This document shows positions 8,476 through 19,619 of a stretch of 64,000 nucleotides of DNA, one piece after another. Source of the stretch: Phyllostachys edulis (taxonomy: Eukaryota > Streptophyta > Magnoliopsida > Poales > Poaceae); NCBI GenBank assembly GCA_036346405.1, contig CM070559.1, forward strand, positions 41,267,889 through 41,331,888. The letters are read 5' to 3'. The notes below the pieces were generated by a model, which saw only the letters and a list, made by a program, of their open reading frames with translations, was not told where the DNA came from and ran no database searches. The stretch's first letter is position 1. Each line of letters opens with the position of its first letter. Both the position numbers and the translations under genes were made by a program.

Positions 8476-11263
8476 TTGAAGCCGTCGATTCGAGATATGA
8501 AAGGACGTGTGAATCACGTCACAGCAGAAGAAGCTCAGACTGCACTAGATGTTGTCCTTGGTACGTTCCTTGTCAATTCAGTACCAACATCAGTTTTATT
8601 TGATTCTGGAGCTTCGCATTCTTTTGTTTCAAATAAGTTTGTGGGGAAATATGGGTTATCTATCTCTCCTTTAGTTAACCCTATGTTAATCCTTTCCCTG
8701 GGCTCGAAAATGAGGACTAGTTCCCTATGCCCAAACCTTACCTTGGAAATCTCAGGAGTACCTTTCTTAGCGGACTTAATAGTCTTGCAATATCAAGGAT
8801 TGAATGTGATTCTCGGAATGGATTGGCTAGCCAAGAATCAAGGCCAGATAGACTGTACCAATAGGTCTATCACCCTTACCAATGAAAAAGGGATTGAAGT
8901 AGAGTTTAGACCCGAGACCCCTGTTAGAGAAAGTCCTATTCTAACCAGTTTGAAGGAAGAAAAGTTAGAGGACATTCCAGTGGTAAATGAATACCCGGAT
9001 GTATTTCCTGAGGAATTACCTAGTATACCACCAAATAGGGACATCATGTTCCTAATTGACTTGGTCCCAGTGACTGCCCCAATGTCAAAAAGACCCTACC
9101 GAGTGCCTGCAAATGAGTTTGTAGAATTGAAGAAACAAATCAAAGAATTATAAGACAAGGGTTTTATTCAACGAAGTTCATTACCTTGGGGAGCACTAGT
9201 GTTGTTTGTCAAAAAGAAAGATAACAGTATGAGGATGTGTGTGGATTACAGATTACTCAATGAAGTCACAATCAAGAACAAGTATCCGTTACCCAGGATC
9301 GATGATCTTTTTGATCAATTGAAGCAAGTATTTTCTCTAAGATCGACTTAAGATCTGGTTACCACCAATTGAAGATCAGACCAGAAGACATCCCCAAGAC
9401 CGCTTTCACCACAAGATATGGATTGTATGAGTTCACAGTGATGTCATTCGGTTTAACGAATGTGCCAGCTTATTTCATGAATAAGATGAATAAATTATTC
9501 ATGGAATTCTTGGATAAGTCTGTGGTCGTATTTATTGACGACATTCTCATCTACTCAAAGGATGAAGAAGAACACGAGAAACATCTCAGGACAGTTTTGG
9601 AAAGACTCAGAGAGCAACAGCTCTATGCCAAATTCAGTAAAAGTGAATTCTGGCTAAGCCAAGTAGCTTTTCTTGGACATATAGTGTCAGCAGGAGGAGT
9701 TGCAGTAGATTCCGCAAAAGTTGAAGTCGTAATGGATTGGAGGCAACCAAAGCATGTCACCGAAGTAAGGAGTTTCCTTGGATTAGCTAGTTATTACCGA
9801 AGATTCATCGAAGGTTTCTCCAAAACCGCTAGACCTATGACTCAACTGTTAAAGAAGGAAAAGAAATTTGAATGGACAGTTGCTTGTAAGCAAAGTTTTC
9901 AAGAATTGAAGAAAAGACTAGTAACAACACCTATGTTAGTCTTGCCTAACATCCATAAGGACTTCGAGGTTTTCTGTGACGCCTCATGTCAGGGCCTTGG
10001 ATGTGTATTGATGTAGGAAGGTAAAGTTGTAGCTTATGCCTCTCGCCAATTGAAGCCTCACGAAGGAAATTACCCGACGCATGATCTGGAGTTAGCAGCA
10101 ATTGTGCATGCCCTAAAAATTTGGCGGTATTATCTCATTGGTAATCGCTGTGAGATTTTCTTGGATCACAAAAGCCTGAAATACATCTTCACTCAGTCAG
10201 AACTAAATCTCAGGCAAAGAAGATGGTTAGAACTGATAAAGGATTATGACCTTAGAATCTACTATCATCCAAGCAAAGCAAATGTGGTGGCAGATGCCCT
10301 AAGTCGAAAAGGGTATTGCAACACAATGATGGTTTAGGAAAGTCAGTTAAGATTGTATGAAGAGCTAAGACATCTGAATTTAGAAATCGTTAACCAAGGC
10401 TGTGTCAACACTCTGGAAGTTCAACCGACCGTTCAGAGTCAAATCAGAGAATATCAGAAAGAAGATGAAGATATCAAGAAAATCCAGAAGAACATGAGAA
10501 GAGGAAAAGCCTCAGGATTTTCTGAGGATGAGCAAGGTACCGTTTGGTTCGGTAACCGCATCTGTGTACCTGATCACCAAGAAACAAAACAGTTGATTCT
10601 GAGGGAAGCCCATGAGTCACCTTACTCTATTCATCCAGGAAGTACCAAAATGTACCAGGATCTGAAGGAAAAGTATTGGTGGGTTAGTATGAAGCGAGAA
10701 ATTGCTGAATTTATCGCATAGTGTGATGTATGCCAGAGAGCCAAAGCAGAACATTAAAGGCCAGCTGGACTGTTACAACCTTTACCAATTCCCGAATGGA
10801 AGTGGGAACAAATCGGCATGGACTTTATCACTGGATTGCCTAGGATCCAATTAGGATATGACTCCATCTGGGGTTGTAATCAACCGTTTGATCAAAGTGG
10901 CACACTTTATACCAGTCAAGACCACCTACAGAAGCAGTAAATTAGCAGAGTTATACATGGCCAAAATTGTTTGTCTACACGGAGTATCGAAAAGGATAGT
11001 ATCCGACAGAGGCTCACAATTCACGTCTAGATTTTGGAAGAGCTTGCATGAAGCCCTAGGGACCCGACTCAACTTCAGTATAGCTTATCATCCCCAGACA
11101 GATGGACAAACGGAACGGGTAAACCAAATTCTTGAAGACATGCTTCGAGCCTGTGCTATAGACTATGGAAAAAGTTGGGATCAGAATCTTCCGTATGCAG
11201 AGTTCTCTTACAACAACAGCTACCAAGCCAGTCTGCAAATGTCTCCATTTGAAGCATTGTACG
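8476..11263 (+). pseudogene. pol: Ty3/gypsy pol (protease, RT, RNase H, partial integrase), element A
   Basis: The domains appear in gypsy order. The aspartic protease has DSGASHS at about 8602. Reverse transcriptase carries FIDD at 9531-9542. RNase H has FCDAS near 9971. Integrase shows the HPG and CDVCQ zinc-binding area (about 10620-10740), then SDRGSQFTS near 11000 and the downstream NQILEDML. In-frame stops occur at about 9151, 10015, 10335 and 10720. There are frameshifts near 9330 (before the RT catalytic core) and near 10857. The gene stops abruptly at 11263, where an antisense LTR inserted into integrase; the expected integrase end and chromodomain are absent. It is not functional. 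Confidence 0.9.
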
Positions 11264-13735
11264 TGTCGGGACCCCGGATCTCTAGATCCAGGACCCTCTG
11301 TGTATATCTGCACTAGTCCCTGAATTAGTAGCTAGTGCACACAGTTGAAACATCGATGAATCATATCCATGCAACAAAGTTTCTAAGAAGCAGATAAATT
11401 AATATTATTTAGCAAAAGGACCTTATGGTCAAGTCTTACAAAGTTGCCACGCAGGGCTTAACAACAAAATAGAACTTGCAGCGGAGAACAAAACATCTGG
11501 TGGAAGCCATCCGACATGCCCACAGGCAATCGAGTGGAGAACGCATCCTAGTTCGCACGGTCTTCAAGGTATTCTTCTTCAGCTGTTGATCAACCAGAGG
11601 GCACAAAGCCGTGAGTACTTTGAATGTACTCAGCAAGTCATAGGGAAATGTATGCAACTAGTATTCATGCAAGGCTTGACAAGGATAGCTTTATGGCTAT
11701 TTTGCAGAAAGCAGTATTGACAGTAAATACAGTAAGTAGATTGAAAAGCATAATTTAAAAGATTAATACATAAGTAAACAAGTTTATTTGAAACAACTAG
11801 TGAACACCCCGTTCACTACCCAACCAACAACCAACATCCAAATCGCTTCCCAACCAAACAATTCCAACATTTTTATGAAAATTCTACCCCTCGTGTGAAA
11901 TCACTAGGCATTGTCCATAACCGGGGACACGGCTATTCGAATAGTTTTACACTCTGCAGAGGTTGTACAATTTTGACCCACAAGACACGAATTCTCTAGT
12001 TTGTTCTAAGATATATCTATGCCACCGCTCACTACCTTAGGTAAGCAGTCTAGAGCACGTGACAAGGCTTTTACAAAGTTCTGTTTTGACTCGGTTCTGC
12101 TCGCTAAGATTTCGCCATTCTGGGCCCCCTCTTGCGCCGCTTATCAACCCTTGACAGAACCGAACCAAAACATTGCTAATTAGTCGGCCAGGTCCACCCC
12201 ATAAATGGACTTGTGGTTGTACGGTATGACCCAGATCAATGGCGCACAAAGTTAAGTCCTTAGTGACTACTCAGGCATGACAACCTCATCCCAAAATCAT
12301 CCCCTTTACTGCACGATCACTCGCCCGAGTATAAATCATTCTAGGTTCACCCGGCCAAATGACAACCCTTACCATGGCACAACAAATTTTATCAACAGTG
12401 GCTTCCGCCAAGATTCCATATATCATTAAGTCAAGATTAAACATTTATGAATCATGTGATCGTGGACCATCGTATAACTAAAGCATGACTAAGCATAAAA
12501 CGCACCCTACCCATGTTGGTATTACAATAATGTCCAACAAATAATTTACCATCCTATGGTGTCCAAGGATTTATGTCATTCAAGGGGACATGTCATTTGC
12601 AATTTATCAAGGAGGCATAATGGCAATTAGGTAATTAACTATTTCCCGAAAACCATTTATTATGAAAATTAGCAATGCATGTTTATATCAAACAATATAC
12701 TTTTATAAATTGGGTGCAATATGATCAAAGGTCTACGACTTGCCTTCGTCGAAATTTGTAGATGCTTCGGTAGATTGCTCCTGGAAGGTTTCAGAAATGC
12801 TGGATTCTACACGCGCAAAACGAGACAAATAAATAACAGAAAATAAAATAAAATCCAAAAATTATAAAATAAATACTAGAAGTAGAGAATGAATTTAGAA
12901 GAAAGAATCGTTGGATTTGGAGTTCGTATGAGAACGAACGGAATTGAGGAAAATAAAATCTCAAAATAAAGATGGATGTACAAAGGATATGGACTTGGAA
13001 GACTAGATATCATGCTACTGTTTGTTGCCATGCAATGTAGAAAGCTTCACCCGAGAAGAAATGGAATGCATTTGACTAGAAAAGAATTCTCACTAAAAAT
13101 TTCTATGTGCAAAGCATCCAGCAGGAGTGATTAGCTATCAGCACTGTTCATCTTCCTTCTTCAAGCGAACAGAAGCAGAAAAACCTATGCTGCAGTCGAA
13201 TGAAGGCAAACAAACGGCAGCAACCAAACAAGATCAGCTCAAGGCGTCGGCAGCAAGATGGCAGAGGGCTGGCCGGTGGTGTCGGTGGTGGGGGTTGGCC
13301 GGAGGTGGGAACTGAGCTGGGTGGTTCGGCCAAGCTACTGTCAAAGGAGGAAGATAGAAATGAAATGATGGCTACTATGGTGAATCTACAACTTGGAGAG
13401 GGTGCAACGGAGTTTCTGAGGAGATGGCATGCCATATATAGTCAAGACCGAGCCGAACCATCGGAAGACAAAAAACTACTGGCGTCGGTTCGGTTTTGGA
13501 AACCGATGAAACAAGAGTGGACTTGATGGGCTGCGAATTGAAGAAAGGCATCATGGGGAAGGTTATCTGCAATTGTAGTGCTTCAAACGGAATCGAATTA
13601 AAGGCTTTGAATGGGAGGAAATGAGAGAGGAGAGGTAACCGCCATTAATGGTGGAGGAAGCTCAATGGTTGGCGCTTTGCTATGCATGGAGGCAAGGAGA
13701 GGAAAAGGAAAGGTGGCGCGGTGGAGTGGGGCCGG
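11264..13735 (-). repeat. Antisense LTR fragment C inserted in pol of element A
   Basis: It starts TGTCGGGACCCC, the inverted 3' end of an LTR whose relatives here end GGGTCCCGACA. It lies on the minus strand, and its bases through about 11880 align with 59755-60443. It carries the conserved palindrome module at 11933-11961. The 5 bases just before it, GTACG, would be one copy of a target duplication, but the other side is lost. The fragment runs into a GC-rich block and ends in a fold-back at 13679-13830, so its other end is rearranged. Reading frames inside (for example around 13150-13570) look like shadows. Confidence 0.75.
11910..11961 (-). promoter_or_regulatory. Conserved LTR palindrome module, copy in LTR C
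   Basis: On the minus strand, CTCTGCAGAG (11952-11961) precedes CTATTCGAATAG (11933-11944) and a GTGTCC...GGACAA stem (about 11910-11930). The order and spacing match LTR A. Confidence 0.7.
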
Positions 13736-13830
13736 CGGCGCTACCACCTCCGCCACCACTGCCAAGCCGCGCCTGCCCCACTCCACCGCGCCACCTTTCC
13801 TTTTCCCTCTCCCTTGCCTCCATGCATAGC
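13679..13830. repeat. Long near-perfect palindrome at an LTR-LTR junction
   Basis: The left arm 13679-13736 begins GCTATGCATGGAGGCAAGG. The right arm 13771-13830 is its reverse complement with two 1-base indels and a mismatch. The loop is about 34 bases. The arms are GC-rich and lie exactly where the antisense LTR C meets the forward LTR fragment of element A. This suggests an inverted duplication made during repair or replication. Confidence 0.85.
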
Positions 13831-14455
13831 TTAATTGGTTTTACTAATTTGCTAAAGCTTAATTTGAAATTTAGAATTTAAAAGCAATTTAATTGGAATT
13901 AATTAAACTTCAATTAATTCAAGTTGGTTTAATTGAGCTTTCTGGATTTTATTGGATTTAAAAGTCAAAATTATTATTTTAAAGCCTTTCTTGGATTTTC
14001 TTGGTTTTTAAAAAGAGTTTTTCCTTTTGACCCTATGTTAAAATAATTAATTACAAAAAATAAAAGCAAGAGTTAAGCTAAAAATATTTTTATTAAGTTC
14101 TAATTAATTCAAGAGATTTCTATGCATTTTTCTTGAATTTTTGGACGGCTTTAGCTATTTTCTAAAAATGATTTTCCTTTTTTGGTATTTTATTTAATGA
14201 AAAATCCCTAAAAACTTCCTATTCATCTTGGGCCGAATTCCTTCGGCTCGTTTCCTATTTCTTCCATGCAGCCCATGTCAGCGCCAGCCCGTTCCGCCAC
14301 ACAGTCGCGCCCCCTTCGATCGGACACCGTCCGATCTTGATCGGACGACCACCAAGCCCCGCGCCCTTCCCTGCTTCCCCCTCCTCTCTCTCTGATCGGC
14401 AGGCCCGCCCTGTCGGCCTCCGCCGTCGCTGTCGTTGTCTACCTCCGGCCCATGC
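13831..14455 (+). repeat. Partial 3' LTR of gypsy element A
   Basis: From TTAATTGGTTTTACTAATTT onward this follows 3696-4230 of the 5' LTR almost base for base, through the AT-rich part and into the GC-rich promoter block. It lacks the LTR's first ~58 bp. It is cut at about 14455, where copia sequence begins. Everything after that point in the LTR (over 2.5 kb) is missing. Confidence 0.85.
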
Positions 14456-15746
14456 CACACCATCGATTAGCAAGAATGTTGGTAGTCTTATGACATGGCA
14501 GGCAGCGATACTTGTATAATTGACTCAGGAAGGGCCACAATTATACTCTCGATGGGCACAATTTTGGTCATTAAAGAAGCCTTGTTGTACCCAGAATCGA
14601 CTAGAACTCTCAAGGATACTCGCGCTAACGGTTTCCACGTAGAGACTGAAGAAGAGTATGGTAAGGAATACCTACTCATTACAAAGCATGAAGAAAGTAG
14701 AAAAAATGGTACCAGAACGGCTTTCTTCATATGAATCTGGGCTATACTACACTAATATTAAGGCACCTGCAGCCTATACTACCCAAAAAACCGTATTTAG
14801 AAGCTCTGAACCTTTTCTATCTCTGGCATGACAGATTATGCGGCCTAGGTCTCACAATGATGAGAAATATAATTAACAATTCGCAGGGACATAATGTCAA
14901 TGTAAATAATTTCCCGAATCAGGAAGATTTTGTGTGCCCCGCTTGTGCCACCGGGAATTTAATTACTAAACCTTCTGCTCTGAAAGTGAAGGATGAAGTC
15001 CTTACATTCCTAGACCGTATCTAGGAAGACTTTTTGCGGTCCTATACAGCCCCTGTCAGGGCTATTTAGGTATTTTATGGTGCTCATCGATGTTTCCTCG
15101 AAATGGTCGCATGTATGTTTATTGTCTACGAGAAACTATGCTTTCGCAAAGCTAGTCCCATAGATAATTAAAATTGAAGAATAATTTCCCTGATCATCAT
15201 ATGAAGTCCACCAGAATGGACAACGCTAGAGAATTTACTTCAAAGGCATTTGATGATTATTGTATCACAATGGGAATTAAAGTTGAGCATACCGTACCAC
15301 AAGTCCACACCTAGAATGGACTAGCAGAGGCATTAATTAAAAGGATTAAATTTATTGCCCGACCACTTTTGAAGAATTGTAATTTACCAACTGCATGTTG
15401 GGGACACACAGTCCTGCTCGCAGCAACTCTCATTAATTTTAGGCCGTCGGCATACAACATCCATTCACCTATGCAACTAGAGCAAGGGTCAGCACAGAAA
15501 ATTTCTCATCTTTGAAGGTTTGGTTTCAAGGTTTATGTACATATACTATCACCACAGCGAACTACAATGGGCCTTTTCTGAAAGTCTGGGATATACGCTG
15601 GTTGTGTGACAACACCCATAATTAGGTATTTGACCCTATGATGAGAGATTTGCATACTGCCCGATTCGCTGATAGTATATTAGATGAGACTAGTTTCCCG
15701 TCATTAGGGGGAGGAAATCAACCCCTTGATGAAAATGTCGGGAAGT

Positions 15747-15893
15747 CTAGAAGATAATTGAAGTCCAGAAGATAATTGAAATCCATGCATATGACCCGTG
15801 TACTAGTAAAGTAAATAGAGAAGTTCAGAAGATAATTGAAGTCTAGATGACAATCAAAGTCCAAAAGATAATTGAAATCAAGAAGATAATTGA
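15747..15893 (+). repeat. Tandem AGAAGATAATTGAA repeats in the copia integrase-RT linker
   Basis: An 18-bp unit, roughly GTCCAGAAGATAATTGAA, recurs six or more times with interruptions. It encodes runs of V-Q-K-I-I-E. It lies between integrase and RT, just before LANQL, where related copia proteins, from memory, carry a single copy. Confidence 0.65.
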
Positions 15894-16891
15894 TTTGCAA
15901 GTATTAGCGAATCAACTGTCTAACCACTTTAGTGATTTGAAGAGCGTGACCAAGTCGCATATGCCTGTACACAATGCACCGGAGAGGGTTGAAATCCCGA
16001 TGAAGGTATCCTTAATCCCATCCTAAGGCCTCTGAAAGGACGAGAACTCCGGCCCCTCAAATCCGAAGTAACCGGGGACACCTGATGAAAAAGGATAAGA
16101 AGGACTTGACACAGCCGATCACCAAAGTTCCCCAGAACTAGAAGGGGAGCCAGTTGAGACCTGGTACCAATATGGAACCTTCAGAAAAGGCATACTAGAA
16201 TTGAACATCCCCATGAAGAGAAACATCAGCATGGATGTGTGTGCACACATCGGAGCTGAAAAACTAAAAGGACTTGCCCCCGTAATTGAAAGCAGCGGTG
16301 AGCAAGTAGAAGTATTAGCAAAATCGCCCCTTGAAGAAATAGCTATAAACTTTGTGATCACGGGAGAATCTATGAATAAGACAACAGCCAATATCGACAT
16401 TGATTTTGCAAAGAAAATTTCCACAATCATCGATCTTGATCCAGAGCCTGTATCGCTCGCTGAATGAAAGAAAAGGTCAAATTGGGAAGATTGAAAGAAG
16501 GCAATAGAAGCAGAATTATTATCTCTGAATAAAAGAAAAGTGTTTGGGCCTGTAAGCCGTTCGCCTCCCCATGTGCATCCCGTAGGGCATAAGTGAGTAT
16601 TTGTTCGAAAGATAAATAAAAATAATGAAGTAAAGCAAAGCTTGTTGCACAAGGTTTCACTCAACATCCAAGAGTTGTTTATGAAGAAACCTATTCCCAG
16701 GTCATGGGCGGAACCACCCTTTAGATATTTAATCTCAATGGCAGTAAACTTGAAGTTAAAAGTGAAATTGATGGATGCAGTAACAGCATACCTTTATAGA
16801 ATATTGGATTCGGACATTTATATGAAGATACTTGAATGTATCCCTATCTTGAACCAAGACAGAGCAAAATAGAAATATGTACAGTGTGAAA

Positions 16892-16954
16892 CTTAGAAAA
16901 TCACTGTACGGACTTAGAAAATCACTGTACGGACTTAGAAAATCATTGTACGGA
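16892..16954 (+). repeat. Three tandem 21-bp copies inside the copia RT motif
   Basis: CTTAGAAAATCACTGTACGG plus A occurs at 16892-16912 and 16913-16933, and with one change at 16934-16954. Each copy encodes LRKSLYG, and the array runs straight into the normal LKQSSRMWYNRL motif. Copia RT normally has this once. Confidence 0.9.
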
Positions 16955-18351
16955 CTTAAGCAATCAAGCAGGATGTGGTATAATCGCTTGAAGCAACTTT
17001 CTATGCAAGAAAGACTATAAAAAAAATGATAATAATCCATGTGTATTTATAAGACGATCCCAGGATGGATTTTGTATAATCTCAGTGTATGAAGATGATC
17101 TGAATATCATTGGAACCCTGAAAGGTATAAAGAAAGCAAGCACTTACTTGGAATCAGAGTTCGAAATGAAAGATTTGGGTAAAACCAAGTATTGCCTAGG
17201 CTTGTAGCTTGAGCATGCCCCTGAAGAGATTTTAGAGCATCAGTCAACCTACGCTCAGAAGGTGTTAGAAAGATTCGGATTTGGAAAGGCATATCCTTTG
17301 AAAGTGCCTATGGTCGGAAGGTCCTTTGTAGTAAGACAAGGATCCCTATAGACCTAAAGAAGAGGGGGAGCAAGTCCTGGGACCGAAATTACTATACTTA
17401 AGTACAATAGAAGCACTCATGTATTTAGCAAACTGTACTAGATTGGCCATTGTATTTGCCGTTAACCTACTAGCAAGGTATAGTGCGGAACGTACCAAAG
17501 GCATTGGTAGGGAATGAATGACATCTTCCGATACCTCCAAGAAAGCAAAGAACTTGATCTGTTCTACAGAAAGAACCAAGACCTAACTATGAATGGCTAT
17601 GCAGATGCCGGGTACCTATAGAACCCGCATACAGCCAAATCGCAAACGGGCTATGAACTCCTATGTGGTGGAACTTCAATTCCATAGAAATTGTCTAAGC
17701 AGAGTCTTGTATCGACTTCAATGAACCACTCAGAAATCATAGCATTATTCGAGGCCTTACGAGAACGTGTTTGGCTTCGGTGGATGATTCACCACATCCA
17801 GCAGTCGTGTGAATTGAATGCCGCATAAACCCCCACTATTATCTATGAAGATAATGCAGCTTGTATTGCACAAGTGCAGATAGGTTATGTGAAGAGCCCT
17901 CTCACAAAGCATATCAACCCCAAGTTCTTCTATGCTCATGAATTGCAAAAGATGGACGAAGTTAAAGTACTGCATACTAAGTCATGTGAAAATCTTGCAG
18001 ATTTATTCACTAAATCACTTCCAGCGTCTAGTTTTGAAAGATGCATATGTGGAATTGAAATGATGAGACTTAGAAAAGTGCAGAATTCAGGGGGAGAACC
18101 TTCACGAACTCATTATTAAAGCTTGATCACGAAGATCGAGTACCCAAAGAATAAATTCTAGAGATTAAATGAAATTGGGTGGATTGCACTCTTTTTCGCT
18201 TGACGAGTTTTCCTGAAGTTTCTCGGCTAAGGTTTTTAACGAGGCAATTCATGCAACGCAGCGAAATGCATGCCATGTACTCTTTCTCCAAATTTTTCCC
18301 ACTAGGTTTTTATGGAGTTTTGACGAGACATGAACATGTCGGATGAGTGTC

Positions 18352-18361
18352 TAAGGGGGAG
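18352..18361 (+). other. Polypurine tract of the copia element
   Basis: TAAGGGGGAG lies directly before the LTR start TGTTAAGAAAC. This is the standard plus-strand priming site position. The 230 bases before it, after the RNase H stop, are 3' untranslated sequence with no gene that I can see. Confidence 0.8.
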
Positions 18362-18632
18362 TGTTAAGAAACCGGGCCCAGGCCAGAGAGTCCTGGCCTA
18401 GGTAGACTCCTCATCCCAAATCCTAGGAGGGTCTCTAGCCTATAAATAAGGGGTGCTATTCATTGTAAACGTTTGATCGATTGATGAAGGAATAAAAAGA
18501 AGCAAGAAGCCCCCTATATCTCTGTGTTCAATCTACTATTCTATTCTTGTGTTCTTGCATTGTTCTTATGATTCTATACTTGTCTATGAGGTAATCGTTC
18601 GGACTGGACTCGCTAGCGATGGTTCCTCAACA
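18362..18632 (+). repeat. 3' LTR of the copia element
   Basis: It starts TGTTAAGAAACCGGGCCC and ends CTCAACA, giving TG...CA ends. A TATA box, CTATAAATAAGG, lies at 18440-18451, 79 bases into the LTR. No 5' copy is present in the window. Confidence 0.85.
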
Positions 18633-19002
18633 ATATGCAGTCAAACTTTTGAAGCTTTGGCTATCGGTATCTTTTTAAATATGTAGATTGAATATATGAA
18701 AATCATGTGTAGATTTGTCACGAGAAGTACTTTTATAATATTATTGGATTTTATAAATATATTACAACAGAAATTAATGGTAAAAGTTGTGTTTTGCGGA
18801 TCGTGTTGGTGTCCAAAATGACATATTTTTTTGTGACTTGAGGGGAGTATATGTACATGTTAAATGAGTATATTTGTGGATTTCTTTTCTTCAAAATTTG
18901 GTCTTGATTGCTAGGTCTAAGATATGTCAACCAATTGCATCGTAGCACTCATCCACTTACTCCTTGAGATTTGTTTTTTAGAACTGCTCCTTGCAAATTT
19001 TG
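18633..19002. other. Short spacer with a possible mariner/Stowaway-type fragment
   Basis: The sequence from about 18640 to 18850 (GCAGTCAAACTTTTGAAG near the start, GAGGGGAGTA near the end) recalls a class of grass mariner-like MITEs ending in a CTCCCTCCGT-type terminus, but the inverted partner is too degraded to prove. The rest is AT-rich and holds no gene that I can see. The last 9 bases border the next MULE. Confidence 0.35.
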
Positions 19003-19135
19003 GATTTTTTTTTAAAATAATATTGTTTTAAAAGATAATTACAAAAATAAATAGCCGCCCCAAATAATTACAGAACTAGGTCAACTAGCGACAGGGAGAT
19101 GTCACCAGTTCACCAGCTCCCTGTCGCTAGTTCAG
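19003..19135 (+). repeat. Left inverted end and subterminal palindrome of the second MULE
   Basis: The AT-rich terminal part is followed by a hairpin: CTAGCGACAGGGAG at 19085-19098 and CTCCCTGTCGCTAG at 19117-19130 are perfect reverse complements with an 18-base loop. It contains the same GCGAC core as the first MULE. Confidence 0.8.
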
Positions 19136-19619
19136 CTGGAAATCCTAAACTGGTTGGTCTGTTTGTGATTTTTGTAGATTCTCAACGGTACAAAATCTGT
19201 TAGACTTGCAATAACATTTTATGATCGTCGTATGTTGTTCTAGTGCGGTGAATTTCTGAAGAATTTTGCGAGGACGATTGAGTAGCAATGATTCGTAAGT
19301 AGAAAGATAAGTGATATTGCAATGCGCCAGAGAATTCATATATGGTGGAGAACTTTGGAGAAATGACCTCTTGTATAACATTTCTCATGTACATGCACTG
19401 CATATTATGTAAGAAAACAAATGTGAGTTTGCCATTACTATCAAAACTACGACAAATCACACTGATATTACATAACATTAAGGAAAACGTGATAACACTT
19501 AGTTTCTATCAAAACTACAACAAATCACACTAATATTACACAATATTCAGCAAAACGTCATAACACTTAGTTTTTTACAAATCAAACTGATAATTCAGAA
19601 CATTAGCAATCACAAATTA

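Larger units (their letters stand above)
3638..14455 (+). mobile_element. Ty3/gypsy LTR retrotransposon A (decayed, nested)
   Basis: A plus-strand Ty3/gypsy element. Its order is 5' LTR (3638-6943), tRNA primer site, leader, gag, then protease-RT-RNase H-integrase, where it is cut at 11263 by an antisense LTR. A partial 3' LTR follows at 13831-14455. The C-terminal integrase, the expected chromodomain and the polypurine tract are missing. Stops and frameshifts occur in both gag and pol. The LTR start TGTAACACCC and the gag/pol resemble those of chromovirus B at 33294-51057, so I place it in the same Tekay/Del-like lineage by inference. Confidence 0.85.
14490..18118 (+). pseudogene. pol: Ty1/copia pol (protease-integrase-RT-RNase H), degenerate
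   Basis: The protease region has CIIDSG at about 14511. A gag-pre-integrase stretch, LWHDRLCGLGLTMM, with a CPAC zinc pair lies at 14750-15020. Integrase is recognisable at about 15060-15520 (for example NAREFTSKAFDDYC). A linker with expanded repeats follows (15747-15893). RT starts near 16550 and contains a triplicated LRKSLYG motif (16892-16954). The catalytic box reads YEDD near 17088 instead of the usual YVDD. RNase H ends with ENLADLFTKSLP at about 17990-18030, and the stop is at 18117-18119. Many stops and several frame changes interrupt it. It is clearly a dead copy. Confidence 0.85.
14460..18632 (+). mobile_element. 5'-truncated Ty1/copia retrotransposon
   Basis: A plus-strand copia element. 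It begins abruptly near the protease (no gag, no 5' LTR), passes through integrase, RT and RNase H, then a 3' untranslated region, a polypurine tract (18352-18361) and one 271-bp LTR (18362-18632). The domain order with integrase before RT identifies copia rather than gypsy. The left junction with the gypsy LTR at about 14455 has no target duplication, so a deletion or recombination removed the 5' end. Confidence 0.88.

Noticed and set aside
13127..13881. Apparent small genes near the palindrome
   Set aside because: They fall within LTR fragment C and the inverted duplication. Frames on opposite strands mirror each other because of the palindrome.
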